A DNA stretch of 64,000 nt from NCBI RefSeq assembly GCF_015277895.1, contig NZ_CP063815.1, positions 1,488,001-1,552,000 on the forward strand. The letters run 5' to 3'. Below are positions 37,556 to 46,858 of the stretch, in pieces. Each line of letters begins with the position of its first letter. Position 1 is the first letter of the stretch. Below the pieces are notes generated by a model. It did not search any database, had not been told where the DNA came from, and worked only from the letters and a program-made list of their open reading frames with translations. A program made the position numbers and the translations under genes. The stretch comes from Microbacterium abyssi. GTDB lineage: Bacteria > Actinomycetota > Actinomycetes > Actinomycetales > Microbacteriaceae.

Positions 37556-38791
37556 TTACTCGGCCCGCAGCGACATCTCGCGGAACTGCGGGTTGCGCAG
37601 TGGGAACCACATCATCCCCATCAGGGCGAGGCCGAACACGACGAAAGCGATCCAGGTGGTCGTCGCAGCAGCCAGCGCGCCGAACGCGGCCATCGCCAGC
37701 GGCATCAGCACATCATCGCCGAGGCGGGTGACCGCGCTCATCCGGCCGAGGTAGGCGGTGTCGATCGTCGCCGCGAACGTCGCGCTCAGCAGCACCGAGG
37801 CGAATCCCGCCGTCAGGCCGATCACCAGGCTCCCGATGCCGGTCAGCCACAGCGGTCCGACGCCGATGAGGATGATCCCGGCGCCCTGTACGACCAGTGC
37901 CCAGAACCCTCCGAGCGCCTCGTGACGCGGACGCCACTTCGCGACTGCGATCGCGCCGAGTGCGGCGCCGAGACCGATCAGCGCCTCGAAGATGCCGACG
38001 GCCTGCGCGCCCCAGCCCTCGTCGTGCGCCCGCAGCGCGATCCCGATGCCGGTGGCGGGACCGACCGCGAGGTTCAGGCCGGACAGGGCGATGACCAGCG
38101 TGCGCGTCGTCGGCGCATGCTTCATGTGCGTGAAGCCGCGCAGGATGCCGCGGAGCGCCGTCTCCTTGTCGGCGCGAGCGAGCGCGAACCGGGGACGCAG
38201 CCAGATCACGATGAACGCGATCACGAACGTGAACGTCAGGGCGTTGATCGAGGCACTCCCGGCGAGGCCGGCATACGCGACGAGGAACCCGCCGAGGGCG
38301 GCTCCTCCCATCGTGCCGAGCCGCGTGGCGGTCTGCATCACGGCGCTGTACGACGGCAGGTCCCCGACGCGGACGAGCTGGCGGCCGATGGTGGCCGCCG
38401 ACGGCTCGTAGAAGGCATCGCATACCCCGAACGCGATCGCGGCGAGCGTCAGCACGAGCACGCTCGGAGGGTTCGCGAGCACCCACAGCGCCACACCGAC
38501 CAGCACCCCCACCCGCAGCACGTTGAACACGATCATGACGTGCCGGGCGTTCGCGCGGTCGGCGAGGACGCCGCCGAACAGCAGGATGACGGCGCGCGGC
38601 ACGGTGCCCGCCGCGACGATGAGCCCTGCGATGGCGGGGGAGGCGATCTGCACTGCGGTCCAGGCCAGAGCGATCGACCAGATGGCGTCTCCGGCGTCCG
38701 ACAGTGCCTTCACCGTGATCCAGGCATGGACGGCGAGGTCGCGAGAGAATCTGGGCGGCTCGCGCAGCAGGACGGGTTCGGAGGCGGTCAT
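37556..38791 (-). CDS. MFS transporter, putative exporter
   Basis: A 411-residue major facilitator protein with about 12 membrane segments, similar in plan to the enterobactin/macrolide exporter group (MFS_3). Loop 2-3 is FGGVLADRANARHVMIVFNVLR. The ATG at 38791 overlaps the ArsR stop (ATGA), which defines the start; longer frames run through the ArsR gene. It should be co-transcribed with and controlled by the ArsR regulator. Confidence 0.85.
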   Translation of the reverse strand: MTASEPVLLREPPRFSRDLAVHAWITVKALSDAGDAIWSIALAWTAVQIASPAIAGLIVAAGTVPRAVILLFGGVLADRANARHVMIVFNVLRVGVLVGVALWVLANPPSVLVLTLAAIAFGVCDAFYEPSAATIGRQLVRVGDLPSYSAVMQTATRLGTMGGAALGGFLVAYAGLAGSASINALTFTFVIAFIVIWLRPRFALARADKETALRGILRGFTHMKHAPTTRTLVIALSGLNLAVGPATGIGIALRAHDEGWGAQAVGIFEALIGLGAALGAIAVAKWRPRHEALGGFWALVVQGAGIILIGVGPLWLTGIGSLVIGLTAGFASVLLSATFAATIDTAYLGRMSAVTRLGDDVLMPLAMAAFGALAAATTTWIAFVVFGLALMGMMWFPLRNPQFREMSLRAE

Positions 38792-39336
38792 GGCGTCGTC
38801 GGGAACCCGTGTGCGAAGACGAAGACGGGGCGGCGTTCGACGCCGTCGTCGAGGTCGATCGCACGCCGCCAGGATTCGATCGTCGCGCTCACGGCTGTGG
38901 ACAGTGCCGCCAGTTCCTGAGCCGACGCCCAGGTGAGAGTGTCGGTGCTGAACGCCGCGCGATTCCATTCAGGACTCGGCGCACTGCTGCGATGCCAGGT
39001 CGACAGGCGCCCGATCTGAGTGTTGATGTTCGCGCGCTCGGCGCCGCGGGCGAGCATCGCGTCGGCCGGCGAATCGGCGAAGTCGTCGACCGACCAGCTG
39101 AAGCTCTTGCGCGCGGACTGCCACCAGCTGGTGCGCCTGTCGCCGGTCGGATCATCGGCTCGTTCGACGATGCCCGCCCGCTCCAGCATCCGCAGGTGGT
39201 GGCTGATGCTGCCGACCTGCTGGTCGAGCGCGCGCGCCAGGCTCGTCACCTGGCTCGCGCCGTACAGACCGAGGTGGTCGACGATGCGCCGCCGCACCGG
39301 GTGATGAACGGCGGTGATCGCCTCGATCTCTTCCAT
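38788..39336 (-). CDS. ArsR-family (HTH_20) transcriptional regulator
   Basis: A 182-residue regulator whose winged helix (VHHPVRRRIVDHLGLYGASQVTSLARALDQ, then VGSISHHLRMLERAGIVE) occupies residues 10-60. It has no cysteine metal site, so it is unlikely to sense metals. The remainder is helical and of unknown ligand. The ATG at 39336 lies 7 nt behind TAGCGT, so the transcript is probably leaderless; GTG codons 6 and 9 nt upstream are less likely. It is first in an operon with the MFS exporter. Confidence 0.85.
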   Translation of the reverse strand: MEEIEAITAVHHPVRRRIVDHLGLYGASQVTSLARALDQQVGSISHHLRMLERAGIVERADDPTGDRRTSWWQSARKSFSWSVDDFADSPADAMLARGAERANINTQIGRLSTWHRSSAPSPEWNRAAFSTDTLTWASAQELAALSTAVSATIESWRRAIDLDDGVERRPVFVFAHGFPTTP

Positions 39337-39340
39337 GCGC

Positions 39341-39372
39341 ACCACGCTAAGCGTGGTCCGCGGTTCTCACAA
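39341..39372 (-). promoter_or_regulatory. Promoter of the ArsR-MFS operon with palindrome over the -10 box
   Basis: Reverse strand: TTGTGA (39372-39367), 17-nt spacer, TAGCGT (39349-39344), 7 nt to the ATG. The -10 box lies inside ACCACGC-TAA-GCGTGGT (39341-39357), a perfect 7-bp-arm palindrome. Confidence 0.65.
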
Positions 39373-39382
39373 GAGTTCTTGT
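39369..39382. promoter_or_regulatory. ArsR operator candidate ACAAGAGTTCTTGT
   Basis: Perfect inverted repeat with 6-bp arms and a 2-nt centre that covers part of the -35 box of the ArsR-MFS promoter. Position and symmetry fit autorepression by the HTH_20 protein. Confidence 0.65.
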
Positions 39383-39395
39383 ATATCCCGGAAAA

Positions 39396-40478
39396 TCAAG
39401 GAACTTCGGATGCTGTGTCGCGTCGGCGCCTGCGGACGATCAGCCAGACGACCACCGCGACGATCCCGGCGACGACGAGCCAGGGGAGCAGGAACCCGAG
39501 CGCTACCACCAGAGCGTTGAGCGACACGATCAGGCCGTTCCAACCGGCGAGCAGCCCGTCCGCGAACCCGGCCGGTTCCGCTGGCGCCGCCGTCGTAGTC
39601 TTGGTGAGCTGCACCTGCAGCGACGACATCGCCACCTGATCCTCAAGGGCGGCGAGCTGCTGCGTGTACGACTCGAGCTGAGCCTGACGGTCGGTGAGCG
39701 CGACCTCGGCGTCGATCAGCTCGGACACGCTGCCGGACTGCGACATCAGCTCGGTGAGCCGGTCGACCGACGCCTGAGTCGCGTCGACGCGTGCACGCAG
39801 ATCGATCGCGGTCGCGGTGACGTCCTGCTGCGATGTCGACGACGAGATGACCGTGCCGGTCTCGCCGAGTTCGTCGATGACCGTCGTCAGGTCTGCGGCA
39901 GGAACGCGGATGCTGATCCAGCCGTACTCGCCCTCAGGCACCGGGGCCGGCACGGTCGTATCGGCAGACATCCCTGTCGCGGAGACGTCTGTGCCCTCGA
40001 CATAGCCGTCGTGCTCCTCGGCGAGTGCGGCGACGGCATCCACCGCGCCCGTGATGTCGTCGACGCGCACGTGCGCCTGCGCGCTCGCGATGATCTCTCG
40101 TCCGCTGTCCTCGGTGGCGACCCCGCCGGCGGCATCCATCGAAGCGCCCTCCGGCACGGCCTCGTCGACCGGTCCGCCGGCAGCGGAGTCGGATACGAAC
40201 GCGGTCGTGTCGCCCGCGCCGCCTGCGGTCGTGCTCGCCGTCAGGTTCAGCAGCGGCGGCGTGATCAGGATCCCGGCGACGAAGGCAGCCGCGACACCGA
40301 GCCCGGTGAGCCAGCCCCGGCGACGGGTGCGCCTCTTCGACGACGCGGTCGCCGTTGAAGGCGCGGGGGTGCGGTCTGCCGCGATCTCGGCGAACACGGC
40401 CTTCTCGATGCGGTCGATGCTCGCCTGGGACAGTTCGGGCAGGTCCGTTGTGCCGCTCGTGGGCGCCTGGTCGTTCAT
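39396..40478 (-). CDS. DUF4349 membrane protein, probable partner of the ECF sigma factor
   Basis: A 360-residue protein. About 55 cytoplasmic residues precede a membrane segment (about 56-76, LTGLGVAAAFVAGILITPPLL). A DUF4349 extracytoplasmic domain follows (REIIASAQAHVRVDDI through WISIRVPAADL), then a coiled coil (about 225-300, VDATQASVDRLTELMSQ and ALTDRQAQLESYTQQLAALEDQ), then a C-terminal membrane segment and a basic tail. The ATG overlaps the sigma stop (ATGA). Its cytoplasmic N-terminus, LPELSQASIDRIEKAVFAEI, resembles an anti-sigma helix in position, but no ZAS zinc motif is present. An anti-sigma role is inferred from coupling. Confidence 0.8.
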   Translation of the reverse strand: MNDQAPTSGTTDLPELSQASIDRIEKAVFAEIAADRTPAPSTATASSKRRTRRRGWLTGLGVAAAFVAGILITPPLLNLTASTTAGGAGDTTAFVSDSAAGGPVDEAVPEGASMDAAGGVATEDSGREIIASAQAHVRVDDITGAVDAVAALAEEHDGYVEGTDVSATGMSADTTVPAPVPEGEYGWISIRVPAADLTTVIDELGETGTVISSSTSQQDVTATAIDLRARVDATQASVDRLTELMSQSGSVSELIDAEVALTDRQAQLESYTQQLAALEDQVAMSSLQVQLTKTTTAAPAEPAGFADGLLAGWNGLIVSLNALVVALGFLLPWLVVAGIVAVVVWLIVRRRRRDTASEVP

Positions 40479-41032
40479 GCGTCTCTCATCTCCTCGACGG
40501 CGCCACGCAGCTGCGTGCGCACCCGTGAGAGACGGTTCCGAACCACTGCCGTCGTGACCTCGAGCTCGTCGGCCGCCGCCTGGTAGGCGTAGCCCTCGGC
40601 GGCGCACAGCCGGAAGATCTCGCGGTCGAGTTCGCCGAGCGTGCCGAGCTCGTCGGCGATCCGCTCGACGAGCACCGCGGTGATCACCTGCTCCTCCACG
40701 TTCACGGTGTCGGGCAGCTCCTCGTCGACGGCATCGGCCGAGTGCGCTTGGTCTCGGCGACGTCTGCGCAGCCGGTTGGCCGTCTGGAACCGGCAGATCG
40801 TCGCCAGCCATGGCAGTAGCGAATCGCCTGCCAATTCGAGACCGGGCAGCTTGCGCCACGCGGTCACGAACGTCTCCTGTGTCACGTCCTCCGCGTCGGC
40901 GGGGGAGCGCAGGATGCCGTGAGCGATCCAGTAGACGGATCGGACGTGGGCGCGGTACAGCTCACGGAAGGCGCTCTCGTCGCCCGCCGCGGCCCGCGCC
41001 ACGAGATCCTGATCCACAGACAGCTCGGACAT
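40475..41032 (-). CDS. ECF-type RNA polymerase sigma factor
   Basis: A 185-residue sigma70-family factor with only regions 2 and 4. Region 2 runs from AFRELYRAHVRSVYWIAHGI through DAEDVTQETFVTAWRKLPGLE (about 20-75); region 4 is LGELDREIFRLCAAEGYAYQAAADELEVTTAVVRNRLSRVRTQLR (about 132-177). AAGGAA precedes the ATG at 41032; an ATG 24 nt upstream lacks a site. A GAAC-containing motif near 41088-41093 (reverse strand) might be an autoregulatory -35 element. Confidence 0.88.
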   Translation of the reverse strand: MSELSVDQDLVARAAAGDESAFRELYRAHVRSVYWIAHGILRSPADAEDVTQETFVTAWRKLPGLELAGDSLLPWLATICRFQTANRLRRRRRDQAHSADAVDEELPDTVNVEEQVITAVLVERIADELGTLGELDREIFRLCAAEGYAYQAAADELEVTTAVVRNRLSRVRTQLRGAVEEMRDA

Positions 41033-41122
41033 CCGGTTCCTTTCGGTGTCTCTCACTGGAGAGTGTCGCGAGATGACTCATCGTCTCAGATGTTCTCGGA
41101 GCAGTCCGAGAGGGCCGAGCAC

Positions 41123-43264
41123 TCAGGCCGGGACGTCCACCGCCCTCTGCCACACCCGGTGGCGCGGCAGCAGGTCGAGCAGCGCCGCGACGACAGCGCT
41201 CGCACTCCCGGTCGACACGCCGTCGGCGTCGGTGTCGAAGCCGACGGAGCTCAGCACCTCTGCTGCACCCTCCGCGATTCCGATCGCCTTCGCATGCCGG
41301 AATGCCTCCTCGAGGACGGCGACGGCCCGGCGATCATCGGTCGCGGTCAGCACCACGACGCCGTCGAGTTCGACGCTCGTCGCGGTGTCGAAACTCCGCT
41401 GCACGGGAACTCCTCCGATCATCCCGCCGGTCGGGGCGATCACGAGTGGAAGCACGCCCGCCGCGTGCAGTTGTTCCCGGACCGCCGTGAGCTCGGCCTC
41501 GTCGGTCTCGGCGGTCGCCACGATGCCGACGACGCGCCCGTCAACGGGCCATTCCTCTCCGACCATCCGCAGCGCGGGGCTGGGCTCGACATCGTCGAGT
41601 GCGATGGAAGCGGCAGGAGTCGGCAGCCCGAGGCGGGCCGCCACTGCTGTGCACAGGCTCTCGTCGATGTTCGCGAGGTGCCGCAGCTGGCGCTCCTTGA
41701 TCGTCTGCTCGTAGCACTTGCCGAGTTCGAACGCGTAGGCGTCGATGACATGCTGCTGCTCGATGCCCGTGAGACTGCGGAAGAAGAGCCGCACCTGCGA
41801 GAAATGGTCGTCGAAGCTCGCAGGTGCTGCGCGCTGGACGCGGCTCTCGGCGATCGGCGCGGGAACGTCGATGAACGCGTTCTCGTCTGCGCCGGCGAGG
41901 AACGGGCATCCGGCATCCAGCGAGTTCGGCTGGTACGGCGCGACGCCGCCGTGCACAGCCGATTGATGCATGCCGTCGCGCAGCATGTCGTTCACCGGCG
42001 CATGCGGTCGATTGATCGGAATCTGCGCGAAGTTGGGCCCGCCCAGGCGCGTGATCTGCGTGTCGATGTAGGAGAACAGCCGGCCCTGCAGAAGGGGGTC
42101 GTTCGTGACGTCGATCCCCGGGACGAGGTGGCCGGGATGGAACGCCACCTGCTCGGTCTCGGCGAAGTAGTTCACCGGATTGCGGTCGAGCGTCATCGTG
42201 CCGAGCACCTCCAGCGGGGCGAGCTCCTCCGGGACGATCTTGGTCGGATCGAGCAGATCGATCCCCTCGAACATCTGGTCCTCGGTGTCCGGGAAGACCT
42301 GAACGGCGAGGTCCCACTGCGGGAAGGCGCCGGATTCGATGGCGTCCGCGAGATCCCGCCGATGGAAGTCGGGATCCTTCCCCGCCAGAAGCTGCGCTTC
42401 CTCCCAGGTGACGCCGTGGGTACCGAGTCGGGGTCGCCAGTGGAATTTCACGAGCACCGTCGCCCCGGAGTCGTCGATCAAGCGGAAGGTGTGGATGCCG
42501 AAGCCCTGCATCATGCGATAGGAGCGAGGGATGCCGCGGTCGGACATGTTCCAGATCGTGTGATGCTGGGCCTCGGTGTGCAGCGAGACGAAGTCCCAGA
42601 ACGTGTCGTGCGCCGATTGCGCCTGCGGGATCTCGCGATCCGGATGCGGTTTCCCGGCGTGGATCACGTCGGGAAACTTGATGGCATCCTGGATGAAGAA
42701 AACCGGGATGTTGTTGCCCACGAGGTCGTACACGCCTTCTTCGGTGTAGAACTTCGTCGCGAAACCGCGAGTGTCACGCACGGTGTCGGCAGAACCGCGC
42801 GATCCGAGCACGGTGGAGAAGCGCACGAACACCCGCGTGACCACACCGCCCTGCAGGAAGCCGGCCCGGGTGATGGACGCCCCACGGCCGTTCGACTCGA
42901 AACGTCCGTGTGCCGCCGCGCCGCGCGCATGAACGACGCGCTCCGGGATGCGCTCGTGGTCGAAGTGCGTGATCTTCTCGCGGAGGTGGTGATCCTGCAG
43001 CAGAACGGGCCCGCGAGGTCCCGCCTTGAGGGAATGATCAGTGTCGACGAGTCGCGTGCCCTGCGCCGTCGTGAGGCGGGTGCCCTGTTGCGCGACAGCC
43101 GTCTGCGGGTCGGCACTTCGCGCCCCTGTCGGCGTACGCACTTCCGGACCGGACTGATCGGACTTGGGCGGTGGCGCCTGACCATCGTGCGGTTCGTCCT
43201 GCCGGGGCGGCTGCGGCGCCGGACGGCCGGGGATCGTGATCTCGTGCTCTTCATGAGTGGACAT
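41123..43264 (-). CDS. katE: Large-subunit catalase (clade II, HPII/KatE type)
   Basis: Monofunctional haem catalase of 713 residues that decomposes hydrogen peroxide. The catalytic His113 is in ERVVHARG, VFVRFSTV and GNNIPVFFIQDAIKFPD are core segments, and the haem-ligand Tyr is in RLFSYIDTQITRLG. The extra C-terminal 150 residues (VVGIVATAETDEAELTAV onward) are the flavodoxin/GATase1-like domain that defines clade II. The N-terminal 75 residues are Pro- and Gln-rich and probably disordered. AAGGAG precedes the ATG. A CTCGGA/TCCGAG hairpin (41095-41110) follows, without a T-tract. Confidence 0.95.
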   Translation of the reverse strand: MSTHEEHEITIPGRPAPQPPRQDEPHDGQAPPPKSDQSGPEVRTPTGARSADPQTAVAQQGTRLTTAQGTRLVDTDHSLKAGPRGPVLLQDHHLREKITHFDHERIPERVVHARGAAAHGRFESNGRGASITRAGFLQGGVVTRVFVRFSTVLGSRGSADTVRDTRGFATKFYTEEGVYDLVGNNIPVFFIQDAIKFPDVIHAGKPHPDREIPQAQSAHDTFWDFVSLHTEAQHHTIWNMSDRGIPRSYRMMQGFGIHTFRLIDDSGATVLVKFHWRPRLGTHGVTWEEAQLLAGKDPDFHRRDLADAIESGAFPQWDLAVQVFPDTEDQMFEGIDLLDPTKIVPEELAPLEVLGTMTLDRNPVNYFAETEQVAFHPGHLVPGIDVTNDPLLQGRLFSYIDTQITRLGGPNFAQIPINRPHAPVNDMLRDGMHQSAVHGGVAPYQPNSLDAGCPFLAGADENAFIDVPAPIAESRVQRAAPASFDDHFSQVRLFFRSLTGIEQQHVIDAYAFELGKCYEQTIKERQLRHLANIDESLCTAVAARLGLPTPAASIALDDVEPSPALRMVGEEWPVDGRVVGIVATAETDEAELTAVREQLHAAGVLPLVIAPTGGMIGGVPVQRSFDTATSVELDGVVVLTATDDRRAVAVLEEAFRHAKAIGIAEGAAEVLSSVGFDTDADGVSTGSASAVVAALLDLLPRHRVWQRAVDVPA

Positions 43265-43389
43265 GCAGATACTCCTTCGCCATCGGATGATCGCTCCAGA
43301 GTGCGCGTCAGCCGATCACATCGAGGAGGGGATTGACAGACGCGTGCACCGGGGGCGCCCGGATGCACCGTGACGCTCGCAACCTCCGG

Positions 43390-43395
43390 TAGAAT
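43390..43395 (+). promoter_or_regulatory. -10 hexamer TAGAAT for the terC leader
   Basis: TAGAAT is close to the consensus. No convincing -35 box at 16-18 nt. The predicted RNA would start near 43402, immediately before the riboswitch candidate. Confidence 0.5.
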
Positions 43396-43399
43396 CTGT

Positions 43400-43530
43400 C
43401 GAGCGAGAGGGAGTATCCCGATTCTCCGCGTTCGTCATCACGAGCACCGACAGTGTTGCTCCGGACGCGGGCCGCGTATCGTGCGGGGGAGAGACTTTCG
43501 GCCTCTTTACCGACCTCTCTCGAAAGGTGC
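43400..43530 (+). ncRNA. Candidate yybP-ykoY (Mn2+) riboswitch with ribosome-binding-site sequestering helix
   Basis: AGGGAGTATCCC (43408-43419) resembles the conserved L1 loop. A second arm follows: CCGCGTTC (43426-43433) pairs with GGACGCGG (43463-43470), enclosing GTCATCACG (the L3-like element, 43434-43442) and an inner helix GAGCA/TGCTC (43442-43446 with 43457-43461). Two such loops docking over Mn2+ are the hallmark of the class, and terC is a classic target. Downstream, ACTTTCG (43494-43500) can pair with CGAAAGGT (43521-43528), which contains the terC ribosome binding site, so control of translation is likely. Confidence 0.68.
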
Positions 43531-43539
43531 TGTGCGCCC

Positions 43540-44556
43540 TTGAACATCCCCCTCTGGTTCGAGATCACCGCTCTGGTGGTGCTCGTGCTCGTCCTCATCG
43601 GCGATCTGATGCTCGTGCGTCTGCGTCCCCACATCCCGTCGACCAAGGAGTCCACGCTCTGGGTCGTCTTCTACGTCACTCTGGCGCTGGTCTTCGCCGG
43701 TCTGCTGTACTTCATCGCCGGGGGCCAGTTCGCCGGGGAGTTCCTCACCGGCTGGGCACTGGAGTACAGCCTCTCGATCGACAACCTCTTCGTGTTCGTG
43801 CTGATCATGGCGCAGTTCTCGGTGCCGCGCCGCCTGCAGCAGCAGGTGCTGATGGTCGGCATCCTCATCGCCATCATCCTGCGCGGCATCTTCATCGTCG
43901 CCGGCGTCGCGATCATCGAGAACTTCTCGCCGATCTTCTACGTGTTCGGTGCGTTCCTGATCTGGACCGCCATCCGTCAGGCCATGCCGGAGGGCGACCA
44001 CGAGGGCGAGGTCAAGCGGGAGAACTTCATCGTCCGTCTGCTTCGTCGCCGGATCGACATCAGCGACGAATACGACGGCCCGAAGCTCCGGACGGTCGTC
44101 GACGGCAAGAAGATGTGGACGCCGATGATCATCGTGTTCGTGGCGATCGGCGTCACCGATCTGATGTTCGCGATCGATTCGATCCCCGCGATCTTCAGCA
44201 TCACCCAGAACAGCTTCCTCGTCTTCACCGCGAACATCTTCGCGCTCATGGGCCTGCGCCAGCTGTACTTCCTCCTCGGGGACCTGCTCGACCGCCTGCG
44301 CTACCTGCACTACGGCATCGCGGTGATTCTCGGCTTCATCGGCATCAAGCTCATCCTCCACGCGATGCACGTCAACGAGCTGCCGTTCGTCAACAACGGG
44401 CAGCACATCGAGTGGGCGCCGGACATCCCGATCTGGCTGTCGCTCACGGTGATCGTGGCCTCCATGGGAATCGCGACGATCGCGAGCCTCATCGCATCGT
44501 CGCGCGAGCGCCGACGCGCTCCCGAGGAGCTGCATCCCGAGCCACCGACGCACTGA
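43540..44556 (+). CDS. TerC/Alx-family membrane protein, probable Mn2+ exporter
   Basis: A 338-residue integral membrane protein with about nine hydrophobic segments. Family features are the paired acidic motifs EYSLSIDNLFVFVLIM (near 78-93) and GVTDLMFAIDSIPAIFSIT (near 205-223), and the LMGLRQLYFLLGDLLDRL segment. TerC/Alx proteins export Mn2+ or help metallate secreted proteins. The TTG at 43540 fits the family N-terminus (NIPLWFEIT) and has AAAGG about 12 nt upstream; no ATG or GTG is nearby in frame. The leader is a candidate Mn2+ riboswitch, which agrees with this role. Confidence 0.88.
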   Translation: MNIPLWFEITALVVLVLVLIGDLMLVRLRPHIPSTKESTLWVVFYVTLALVFAGLLYFIAGGQFAGEFLTGWALEYSLSIDNLFVFVLIMAQFSVPRRLQQQVLMVGILIAIILRGIFIVAGVAIIENFSPIFYVFGAFLIWTAIRQAMPEGDHEGEVKRENFIVRLLRRRIDISDEYDGPKLRTVVDGKKMWTPMIIVFVAIGVTDLMFAIDSIPAIFSITQNSFLVFTANIFALMGLRQLYFLLGDLLDRLRYLHYGIAVILGFIGIKLILHAMHVNELPFVNNGQHIEWAPDIPIWLSLTVIVASMGIATIASLIASSRERRRAPEELHPEPPTH

Positions 44557-44561
44557 GCGTC

Positions 44562-44589
44562 CTGACCACCCGCCGCCGCCGTGTAAACT
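44562..44589 (+). promoter_or_regulatory. Promoter of the leuCD leader transcript
   Basis: CTGACC (44562-44567), 16-nt spacer, TAAACT (44584-44589). The leader-peptide ATG begins 7 nt later, so the transcript should start at or just before its first codon. The promoter lies inside an 11-bp inverted repeat, ACCACCCGCCG (44565-44575) and CGGCGGGTGGT (44600-44610). Confidence 0.6.
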
Positions 44590-44596
44590 GACCGGC

Positions 44597-44647
44597 ATGC
44601 GGCGGGTGGTTCTTCTCCTTAGCGGCCGCGACGAGACCTCGATCTAG
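44597..44647 (+). CDS. leuC leader peptide (16 aa, Leu-rich)
   Basis: Short ORF MRRVVLLLSGRDETSI followed by TAG, 57 nt before leuC. It has three consecutive Leu codons, two of them CTT, which is rarely used in this genome. Placed before a leucine-biosynthesis gene, it fits ribosome-mediated attenuation, in which stalling at Leu codons changes folding of the RNA downstream. It overlaps the first arm of the leader hairpin. Its ATG at the predicted RNA 5' end suggests leaderless translation. Confidence 0.7.
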   Translation: MRRVVLLLSGRDETSI

Positions 44648-44664
44648 GCCTTCCTCGTCGCGGC
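44625..44664 (+). promoter_or_regulatory. Leader hairpin between the Leu peptide and leuC
   Basis: GCCGCGACGAG (44625-44635) pairs perfectly with CTCGTCGCGGC (44654-44664) over an 18-nt loop. The first arm lies within the leader ORF just after the Leu codons, so a ribosome stalled there or run on to the stop codon would disrupt it. No T-tract follows, so a simple intrinsic terminator is not supported; Rho-dependent or translational control is possible. Confidence 0.6.
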
Positions 44665-44704
44665 GTCCAGCGTGGCCGAACCGCCGAATACTGGAGATAC
44701 CGAC

Positions 44705-46165
<1,461 letters not shown>

Positions 46166-46167
46166 TC

Positions 46168-46764
46168 ATGGAGAAGTTCACCACCCACACCGGCATCGCC
46201 GCGCCGCTGAAGCGCTCGAACGTCGACACCGACCAGATCATCCCCGCCGTCTTCCTCAAGCGCGTCACCAAGACCGGCTTCGACGATGCGCTGTTCTACT
46301 CCTGGCGCCAGGATGAGGACTTCGTGCTGAATCAATCGGCCTTCCATGGCGCCTCGGTGCTCGTCGCGGGTTCCGACTTCGGCACGGGATCGAGTCGCGA
46401 GCACGCCGTGTGGGCGCTGCGCGACTTCGGCTTCAAGGTCGTCCTCAGCCCCCGTTTCGCCGACATCTTCCGCGGCAATGCCGGCAAGCAGGGCCTGCTC
46501 GCCGCGACCATCTCGGAAGAGGATCTCGAGCGGATCTGGGCTGAGATCGACGAGGATCCCGGCGCTGCGATCACGGTCGACCTCGAGGCGCGCACAGCCA
46601 CCATCGGCGATTTCCAGGCCTCCATCGGCGTCGACGATTACACTAGATGGCGGCTCCTCGAAGGGCTCGATGACATCGGGCTCACGCTGCGCAACGAAGA
46701 GAAGATCGCGCAGTTCGAGGCCCGCCGCGAGTCGTGGCGGCCACGTACGCTCCCTGTTCGCTGA
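46168..46764 (+). CDS. leuD: 3-isopropylmalate dehydratase, small subunit
   Basis: A 198-residue swivel-domain partner of LeuC. Seen: [19 protein letters not shown] near the start and [24 protein letters not shown], the substrate-binding loop. The ATG at 46168 follows the leuC stop by 2 nt. Longer frames start inside leuC. Normal length for the family. Confidence 0.95.
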   Translation: MEKFTTHTGIAAPLKRSNVDTDQIIPAVFLKRVTKTGFDDALFYSWRQDEDFVLNQSAFHGASVLVAGSDFGTGSSREHAVWALRDFGFKVVLSPRFADIFRGNAGKQGLLAATISEEDLERIWAEIDEDPGAAITVDLEARTATIGDFQASIGVDDYTRWRLLEGLDDIGLTLRNEEKIAQFEARRESWRPRTLPVR

Positions 46765-46858
46765 CGCAGAGTCCGCTGACATCGAGCACCGTGAGCCTGG
46801 GGCACTTTCGCCCCTGCGGCTGCCGCCGCGACCGTGAACACGAAGTGAGGCTCATCGA

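Noticed and set aside
41071-41088. Imperfect palindrome in the sigma-factor leader
   Set aside because: Short and imperfect (6 of 7 positions), with no regulator nearby and no clear relation to a promoter element; not strong enough to call.
40919-43336. An 805-codon forward open frame opposite katE
   Set aside because: Antisense to a catalase with full catalytic motifs; the translation shows no recognisable family.
46815-46838. GC-rich inverted segment between leuD and murA considered as a terminator
   Set aside because: Only a short helix forms and no T-tract follows.
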